Origin: Erythrobacter sp.
GTDB lineage: Bacteria > Pseudomonadota > Alphaproteobacteria > Sphingomonadales > Sphingomonadaceae
Assembly (NCBI GenBank): GCA_030731635.1
Contig: JANQTR010000186.1
Span: forward strand, 1-12,543
Direction of reading: 5' to 3'
Length of the DNA stretch: 12,543 nt
The notes beneath the pieces were generated by a model. That model did not search any database and was not told the origin of the DNA. It worked only from the letters and a program-made list of their open reading frames with translations. The translations under genes were made by a program, and so were the position numbers. Shown in pieces: positions 8,378 through 12,543 of the stretch; positions within the stretch are counted from its first letter, which is position 1, and each line of letters starts with the position of its first letter.

Positions 8378-8856
8378 GCGGCTCCCTGAAGGGTGGCAGC
8401 GGCTTGGCCGGTTGCCGCGAGGATCGCCTTGCGAATGCGCGGATAGGTTCCGCAACGGCAGATATTGGTCATCGCCTCGTCAATCTGCGCGTCAGACGGG
8501 CTGCCAGTAGCCTTGATCAGCGCAATTGCGGCCATGATCTGGCCGGACTGGCAATAGCCGCATTGCGGCACCTGCGCATCAATCCACGCCTGCTGAACAG
8601 TGTGGAGCGAGCCGTCCGCGCCTTTGACCCCTTCAATCGTGGTCACCGATTTGCCAGCGACCTCGCTGACGGGAACGCCGCACGAACGGGTGACTGCACC
8701 ATCGACATGCACCGAACACGCCCCACAGGCGGAGATCCCGCAGCCAAATTTGGTTCCGGTCATTCCCAGATCATCGCGCAGCACCCACAGCAGCGGGGTA
8801 TCCCCCTCCGCCTCGACACTGATTTGCTTGCCATTGACCGTAAAGCTGGTTGCCAC
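8374..8856 (-). CDS. iorA: [2Fe-2S] subunit of molybdenum hydroxylase, isoquinoline 1-oxidoreductase alpha-like
   Basis: This is a 160-residue small electron-transfer subunit. I place the start at GTG 8856, seven bases after AGGGG (8868-8864); the reading can be extended to 8955, but the added 33 residues run through the promoter region and do not resemble the family. The N-terminal plant-ferredoxin-like domain has Cys39, 44, 47 and 59 (FGCGISACGACSVHVDG). The C-terminal helical domain has Cys99 and 102 (QCGYCQSG) and Cys133 and 135 (ICRCGTYPRIR). Both [2Fe-2S] clusters are therefore complete. Electrons would pass from the Mo site of the IorB-like partner through these clusters to an acceptor that is not encoded here. 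It has no signal peptide of its own, so export by hitch-hiking with the Tat-tagged large subunit is likely. Its TGA overlaps the first iorB ATG as ATGA. Confidence 0.92.
   Translation of the reverse strand: MATSFTVNGKQISVEAEGDTPLLWVLRDDLGMTGTKFGCGISACGACSVHVDGAVTRSCGVPVSEVAGKSVTTIEGVKGADGSLHTVQQAWIDAQVPQCGYCQSGQIMAAIALIKATGSPSDAQIDEAMTNICRCGTYPRIRKAILAATGQAAATLQGAA
8382..8387 (-). promoter_or_regulatory. Ribosome binding site of iorB, inside the end of iorA
   Basis: AGGGAG on the minus strand, four bases before ATG 8377 and seven before ATG 8374. The spacing favours the second of the two adjacent ATG codons. The site lies in the last codons of iorA, fitting translational coupling. Confidence 0.55.
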
Positions 8857-8863
8857 CGCGCAT

Positions 8864-8868
8864 CCCCT
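8864..8868 (-). promoter_or_regulatory. Ribosome binding site that sets the GTG start of iorA
   Basis: AGGGG on the minus strand, seven bases before GTG 8856. The nearby ATG at 8862 is in another frame, so this site supports a GTG start. Confidence 0.6.
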
Positions 8869-8886
8869 GCTGGTTAAACTGCGTCC

Positions 8887-8916
8887 TTTATAGCAACCCA
8901 AGCCTGTGGGGGCCAA
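8887..8916 (-). promoter_or_regulatory. Candidate sigma70-type promoter of the iorA-iorB-mocA operon
   Basis: On the minus strand TTGGCC (8916-8911) and TATAAA (8892-8887) are separated by 18 bases, about 30 bases before the GTG start. The -10 element is good and the -35 is partial. The position fits a short leader. Identified by eye only. Confidence 0.35.
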
Positions 8917-8927
8917 TGGAAAGACAC

Positions 8928-8954
8928 TGCCGAATGGCGGGCCCGGAATCGGCA
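8928..8954. promoter_or_regulatory. Nested palindrome, possible operator between divergent iorA and receptor genes
   Basis: Outer arms TGCCGA (8928-8933) and TCGGCA (8949-8954) enclose the perfect 8-base palindrome CGGGCCCG (8938-8945), almost concentric with them. It lies 11 bases upstream of the candidate iorA -35 element and about 150 bases before the receptor start, a place where a regulator could act on one or both divergent genes. No regulator gene is in the window. GC-rich DNA produces such dyads by chance, so this is tentative. Confidence 0.3.
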
Positions 8955-9101
8955 ACCGCGTCCATCGGTCAGACGACCCATTGACGCTTTACGCCTTGCG
9001 CTTGCAGATCAAAACCGATGGTCGATGCCAATACCCGTTTGATCGAAGCAGCACGTGCCTGCCTATCGACAATATCGCATGTTTGCAGGCATGGGCGGCC
9101 G

Positions 9102-11207
9102 ATGTTCAAACGCCCCGTGCTTTCCCCGGCCCTAACCCTGCTTGCGCTGAGCGCGGGCGGGCTGGCTGTGCCTGCTGCTGGGCAGGATGATACCGCAGCC
9201 GATCAAGCGGAACAGCAGTCGGGGACGGCGTCTGCTTCCAATACACGCAGCGCCTTTACCCCCCAAGATTTTGTCCGTTTTGCCCCACGCACCGCGCTGG
9301 ACATGGCACGGCAGGTGCCCGGCTTTACCATCCGCGAAACCGACGGCGCGCGCGGGCTGGGGCAGGCCGACACCAATGTCCTGATCAATGGCCGGCGCAT
9401 TGCGGGCAAATCCAACGGCCCGGTCGAAGCCTTGCAACGCGTCCCGGCCGAAGATGTCGTGCGGCTTGAGGTGGTCGACGGGGCCAGTCTCGATATTGGC
9501 GGACTGAGCGGGCAGGTGCTCAATGTCATCACCAGTTCAAGCGGGCGGATCACCGGCCAGTTTCGCGTCGCCCCGCAGTTCCGGACGCGCGGCACGCCCG
9601 CGCAGCTGTTTGACGGACGGATCGGGATTGCTGGCGGCGGCACCAAAACCGAATGGAACCTTGCCCTGGCCGACGATTCGAGCCGGCGCGGCGATCAAGG
9701 GCAGGAACGGGTGCTGGATGCCTTCGGACGGCTGATCGAAACCCGCGAGGAAAAGAGCAATTTCAATTCCGACCTGATCAATCTGTCCGGCTCGTTCACT
9801 CGCACCGCTGATAATGGCAGCATCCTTAATCTGGCAGGTCAGGTTGAAGGGCTGATCTTCAGCGAGACCGAGCGGTCAGCGCAGATCAGCCTTGTTACCC
9901 CCGTTGCACGCGACCGTTTGTTCCGCCGCACCGAGGATTCGCGCAGTTTTGAACTGGGTCTTGATTACCAGTTCGCATTCGGACCGGGCCAACTCAAACT
10001 GATCGGTTTTTACGGGCTACTCGGTAACCCCGAAACCGCCGATGTCCTGACCGAATTCGCCGATGCGACCGCGCCCACCGGATCGCGCTTTATCAGCGAC
10101 ACGCGGTCGGGCGAAAGCATCGCGCGCGGCGAGTACACAGTGGCCGCGCTCGGCGGCAATCTGGTCGCCGCAATCGAAGGCGCGCGCAATTTCCTGTCTA
10201 TCGATGCCGATCTTGCCGTGCGTGACGGTGCTGGCGTGCTGCAACCCACCCCCTTGCCCGGCGCAACCGCTCGGGTCGACGAAGACCGCGTTGACGGCGG
10301 CCTGACCTACAGCCGGGCGCTCGCCGCCAATCTGCAATTCCAGGCTTCAGCCGGGGCGGAGGTTTCGCAGCTCATCCAAAGCGGCGCCTTTGGCCTGTCC
10401 CGCCAGTTCTGGCGACCCAAGGGATTTGTTTCGCTCGACTGGAAGCCAGGCACAGGCGTCAATGTCGCCACTCGGATCGAACGCGTGGTTGGCCAGCTGA
10501 ACTTTGACGATTTCCTGGCGGGCGTTGATCTCAATCAGGAACGCGAGGATGGCTCGAACGGGTCGCTGGTTCCCCCACAAAGCTGGATGTCGGAACTTGA
10601 GCTGAGCCTTGAACTCGGCACGCTGGGCAAAGCCAATCTGCGTGGGTTTTTCGAAGATATCACCGATATTGTCGATCAGATCCCGTTGGCGGGCGGCGGG
10701 CAAGCCGTCGGCAATATTGCCAGCGCGCAGCGCTATGGCCTGAACGGCGATGTCACCCTGCTTTCGGATGGGCTGGGCTGGAAAGGCACGCGGTTTGACA
10801 TGCGCTTTGCCCTGCAAGACAGCGCGGTGCGCGACCCGCTGCTGTCCACTTTGCGCGAGTTATCAGGCAACGAACGCATCAACCTGCGCGGCAATCTGCG
10901 GCATGATTTTGTGGGCAAGGCGTGGGCCGTAGGCGGCATGTTCGATTGGCAGGATTTCGCGCCGCAGGTGCGGCTGGATGAAGTGTCGCGGCGCAGCCAG
11001 ACCTTCGGCTTTGCCTCGTTGTTCATCGAAAACAAGGATGTCGCGGGCCTGACCCTGCGCGGCACCGTCGGTAACCTGCTTGATCGCCGCAACAAGTTTG
11101 ATCGCACCGTGTTTGCCGATCGCGCGGCCGGGCTTGCCAGCTTTTCCGAAACGCGCAGGCGCAGTTTCGGACAGATCATGACGCTCCAGATTGAAGGGTC
11201 GTTCTGA
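9102..11207 (+). CDS. TonB-dependent outer-membrane receptor
   Basis: The 701-residue protein begins at ATG 9102 with a Sec signal peptide: MFKR, a hydrophobic run, then VPAAGQDD, with likely cleavage after AAG. An in-frame ATG at 9018 would put 28 non-hydrophobic residues before the signal and is disfavoured. After a short Gln/Ala/Thr-rich stretch comes the plug domain (about residues 45-150): FVRFAPRTALDMARQVPGF, TNVLINGRRIAGKS and VVRLEVVDGAS, which fit the conserved plug pattern. The remainder alternates strands and loops as in a 22-strand barrel and ends in Phe (LQIEGSF), as outer-membrane barrels do. No clear TonB box was found. The ligand is unknown; at ~700 residues it is at the small end of the family. 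Sphingomonads carry many such receptors for siderophores, plant or aromatic compounds. It is divergent from iorAB, which could mean joint use of one substrate, and is followed 53 bases later by a CoA-ester lyase gene. Confidence 0.88.
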   Translation: MFKRPVLSPALTLLALSAGGLAVPAAGQDDTAADQAEQQSGTASASNTRSAFTPQDFVRFAPRTALDMARQVPGFTIRETDGARGLGQADTNVLINGRRIAGKSNGPVEALQRVPAEDVVRLEVVDGASLDIGGLSGQVLNVITSSSGRITGQFRVAPQFRTRGTPAQLFDGRIGIAGGGTKTEWNLALADDSSRRGDQGQERVLDAFGRLIETREEKSNFNSDLINLSGSFTRTADNGSILNLAGQVEGLIFSETERSAQISLVTPVARDRLFRRTEDSRSFELGLDYQFAFGPGQLKLIGFYGLLGNPETADVLTEFADATAPTGSRFISDTRSGESIARGEYTVAALGGNLVAAIEGARNFLSIDADLAVRDGAGVLQPTPLPGATARVDEDRVDGGLTYSRALAANLQFQASAGAEVSQLIQSGAFGLSRQFWRPKGFVSLDWKPGTGVNVATRIERVVGQLNFDDFLAGVDLNQEREDGSNGSLVPPQSWMSELELSLELGTLGKANLRGFFEDITDIVDQIPLAGGGQAVGNIASAQRYGLNGDVTLLSDGLGWKGTRFDMRFALQDSAVRDPLLSTLRELSGNERINLRGNLRHDFVGKAWAVGGMFDWQDFAPQVRLDEVSRRSQTFGFASLFIENKDVAGLTLRGTVGNLLDRRNKFDRTVFADRAAGLASFSETRRRSFGQIMTLQIEGSF

Positions 11208-11246
11208 GGCTTTACCTGATGGTGATGCCTGCCTAAGCCGTGGGCC

Positions 11247-11253
11247 GAGAGGA
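11247..11253 (+). promoter_or_regulatory. Ribosome binding site setting the ATG start of the CitE-like lyase
   Basis: GAGAGGA lies seven bases before ATG 11261. A GTG at 11240 in the same frame would include this site within the coding region and has no upstream site of its own, so ATG 11261 is preferred. Confidence 0.6.
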
Positions 11254-11260
11254 TTGTCCC

Positions 11261-12163
11261 ATGGCCCCTACTATCCCCACCCCGCCGCGCATGCGTTCGT
11301 GGCTGTTCGCACCGGGCGACAGCGAAAAGAAGATGGGCAAGGCCGCAGCCAGCCCAGCCGACATCGCGCTGTTCGATCTGGAAGATTCGGTTTCGCCCGA
11401 AAACAAGCCAGCGGCGCGGGCGATGGTGGCTGAACAGATTGCAGCATCGGACAATCGCGCGCGGCTGTGGGTGCGGATCAACCCGATCAGCACTGCCGAT
11501 TGCATCGCGGACCTGGCCGCGATCATCCCGTCCCGCCCCGGCGGGGTGTTCCTGCCCAAGGCCGAAGGCGCGGGCGATATTGCCCAGCTGCACCACTATC
11601 TCACCGCGCTGGAGGCCGCGCATGGCATCCCGCAGGGCCGCACGCTGATCGCCGCGCTGGTGACGGAGACGGCGGCGGCGATGTTCCGCACCGGCGAATA
11701 TGCCGGGGACTACCCGGGCAAGGCACGGCTGGTGGCGATGAGCTGGGGGGCTGAGGATTTGTCTGCTGCCCTCGGCGCGAGTGAGCAGCGCGGGGCCGAT
11801 GGCGGCTATGCGCATACCTATGAAATGGCGCGCAGCCTGTGCCTGATCGGCGCTTCGGCGGCAGGGGTTGCGGCGATTGAAACCGTGCAGCCCGAATTCC
11901 GCGACCTTGAAGCGTTGGAAAAGCGCGCGCGGGGTGTGCGCGCCGCAGGGTTCCGCGGGATGCTGGCGATCCACCCGGCGCAGGTCGATCCGATCAACGC
12001 TGCCTTTACGCCGAGTGCCGAGGAATTGGCACACGCCCGCGCGGTGGTGCAGGCCTTTGCCGATCATCCCGGCGCGGGCGTGGTGGCGCTGGATGGGGCG
12101 ATGCTGGACCGTCCGCATCTGGCACTGGCGCAGCGGCTTTTGGCCGAGGCCGACACGCAGTAG
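11261..12163 (+). CDS. HpcH/HpaI aldolase/citrate lyase family protein (CoA ester lyase, CitE-like)
   Basis: A 300-residue TIM-barrel lyase of usual family length. Motifs in order: SWLFAPGDSEKKMGKA (13-28), ALFDLEDSV (36-44), the CoA/carboxylate-binding region with Arg72 (WVRINP), GVFLPKAEGAGD (95-106), TET with Glu136 and GAEDLS with Asp166 (the expected Mg ligands, as in malyl-CoA lyases), and AIHPAQVDPIN near the C-terminus. Such enzymes cleave or form C-C bonds of 3-hydroxyacyl-CoA esters such as malyl-CoA, citramalyl-CoA or methylmalyl-CoA, or hydrolyse the thioester; sequence alone does not tell which. Citrate lyase itself is unlikely because no CitD/CitF partners are present. It stands 53 bases after the receptor gene and 68 before the holin gene. 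Transcription with the receptor is possible, but the gene probably has a housekeeping carbon-metabolism role. Confidence 0.88.
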   Translation: MAPTIPTPPRMRSWLFAPGDSEKKMGKAAASPADIALFDLEDSVSPENKPAARAMVAEQIAASDNRARLWVRINPISTADCIADLAAIIPSRPGGVFLPKAEGAGDIAQLHHYLTALEAAHGIPQGRTLIAALVTETAAAMFRTGEYAGDYPGKARLVAMSWGAEDLSAALGASEQRGADGGYAHTYEMARSLCLIGASAAGVAAIETVQPEFRDLEALEKRARGVRAAGFRGMLAIHPAQVDPINAAFTPSAEELAHARAVVQAFADHPGAGVVALDGAMLDRPHLALAQRLLAEADTQ

Positions 12164-12188
12164 GTTAAATCATTTTCCTACTTTAACC
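12163..12188. repeat. Inverted repeat GGTTAAA-N12-TTTAACC upstream of the holin gene
   Basis: Perfect 7-base arms at 12163-12169 and 12182-12188, starting at the last base of the lyase stop codon and ending 43 bases before the holin ATG. TTAACC resembles a CtrA half-site, but spacing between the TTAA cores is 14 bases rather than the consensus 7. A weak AT-rich terminator is the alternative; no T-tract follows directly. Confidence 0.4.
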
Positions 12189-12231
12189 GATTTGGTCATT
12201 TTTGCGCGACTCAACGCAAGGAGCGCGCAAG

Positions 12232-12543
12232 ATGGCCATTCTCGACATACTGATCGGCCCGATTTCCTCGATCATCGACAAGATCATTCCCGACAAGGAA
12301 GCGCAGGCCAAGGCCAAGCTGGAACTGATCGCGCTTGAAGGCACGCAGGAAATGCGGATGATCGAGGCGCAATTGCAGGCGATTGTGGCCGAGGCCAACT
12401 CCGCCGACCCCTGGACCAGCCGCGCCCGTCCCAGCTTCCTCTATGTGATGTATATCCTGCTGCTGACCGCACTGCCGATGGGGGTGCTGAGCGCGTTCAA
12501 CCCGCTGGCCGCCCGCGACATTGCTGCGGGGATGAACGCCTAT
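12232..12543 (+). CDS. Holin family protein, GTA_holin_3TM-like (3' truncated by window edge)
   Basis: The start is ATG 12232, eight bases after a strong AAGGAG (12218-12223). The first 104 residues are visible and the frame is open at the window edge. Residues 1-20 form an amphipathic hydrophobic stretch (ILDILIGPI, IIDKIIP). Residues 21-57 are a charged Ala/Glu/Lys/Gln helix (DKEAQAKAKLELI, EMRMIEAQLQ) that could be a coiled coil. DPWTSRARPSFLYVMY leads into a membrane segment at about 68-89. This layout and the W-x-x-R-x-RP motif fit the 3TM holin family linked to gene transfer agents in Alphaproteobacteria, where the holin opens the inner membrane for the endolysin. No other phage or GTA gene is in the window, so membership of a GTA lysis cassette is inferred from family alone; a defective prophage is the alternative. 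Confidence 0.75.
   Translation, partial: MAILDILIGPISSIIDKIIPDKEAQAKAKLELIALEGTQEMRMIEAQLQAIVAEANSADPWTSRARPSFLYVMYILLLTALPMGVLSAFNPLAARDIAAGMNAY

Noticed and set aside
7736..8389. 217-codon plus-strand frame opposite the start of iorB
   Set aside because: Antisense to the Tat signal and N-terminal part of iorB, with no motif; a shadow frame.
8378..8455. 26-codon N-terminal extension of iorB
   Set aside because: It would lie inside the iorA cluster-binding region; the ATGATGG junction with a ribosome site is the better start.
8981..9009. TTGACG resembling a -35 element upstream of the receptor gene
   Set aside because: The -35 match is good, but no convincing -10 lies 16-19 bases downstream (the best is GCAGAT), so I do not call a promoter.
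11208..11239. GGCTT ... AAGCC repeat after the receptor gene as a terminator
   Set aside because: Only five-base arms with a 22-base loop and no T-tract; unlikely to act as an intrinsic terminator.
10733..12118. 461-codon open frame on the minus strand across the receptor end and the CitE-like gene
   Set aside because: It runs opposite two clear genes, is rich in Arg and His with no recognisable motif, and spans their intergenic region; it is typical of antisense frames in GC-rich DNA.

Overview
The window reads as GC-rich alphaproteobacterial chromosome, most likely from the order Sphingomonadales (Erythrobacter/Porphyrobacter-like). This is inferred from gene content: a TonB-dependent receptor next to a two-subunit molybdenum hydroxylase, a CHAT/TPR protein, and a holin of the 3TM family tied to gene transfer agents. 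No rRNA, tRNA, CRISPR array, insertion sequence or integrase is visible. Seven complete protein genes and two edge-truncated ones fill the window densely. No intergenic gap reaches 300 bases; the largest is about 245 bases, between iorA and the receptor.

Left part, all on the plus strand: the 3' part of a TPR + CHAT caspase-like protease gene (open at the left edge), then an FAD-linked oxidase of the VAO/aldonolactone-oxidase type, then an XdhC-family molybdenum-cofactor chaperone. XdhC converges on, and overlaps by 145 bases, a minus-strand operon. Read in its own direction (right to left) this operon is a [2Fe-2S] subunit gene (iorA-like), a Tat-exported molybdopterin-binding catalytic subunit (iorB-like) and a MocA-like molybdenum cofactor cytidylyltransferase. 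Junctions are tight: iorA and iorB overlap by four bases, and one base separates the iorB stop from a TTG start for mocA. These four genes form a coherent unit: the enzyme, the nucleotidyltransferase that makes its MCD cofactor, and the chaperone for the sulfurated cofactor. No FAD or cytochrome subunit is in sight.

Right part, plus strand: divergent from the molybdoenzyme operon lies a TonB-dependent outer-membrane receptor. The shared intergenic region carries a plausible iorA promoter and a nested palindrome that could be an operator. Next are a HpcH/HpaI (CitE-like) CoA-ester lyase and, at the right edge, the start of a GTA-type holin preceded by an inverted TTAACC repeat.

Nothing here is clearly an undescribed system. 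The points most worth checking are the convergent xdhC/mocA overlap, the missing flavin-anchoring histidine in the FAD oxidase, the dyad between iorA and the receptor gene, and whether a GTA lysis locus continues to the right.
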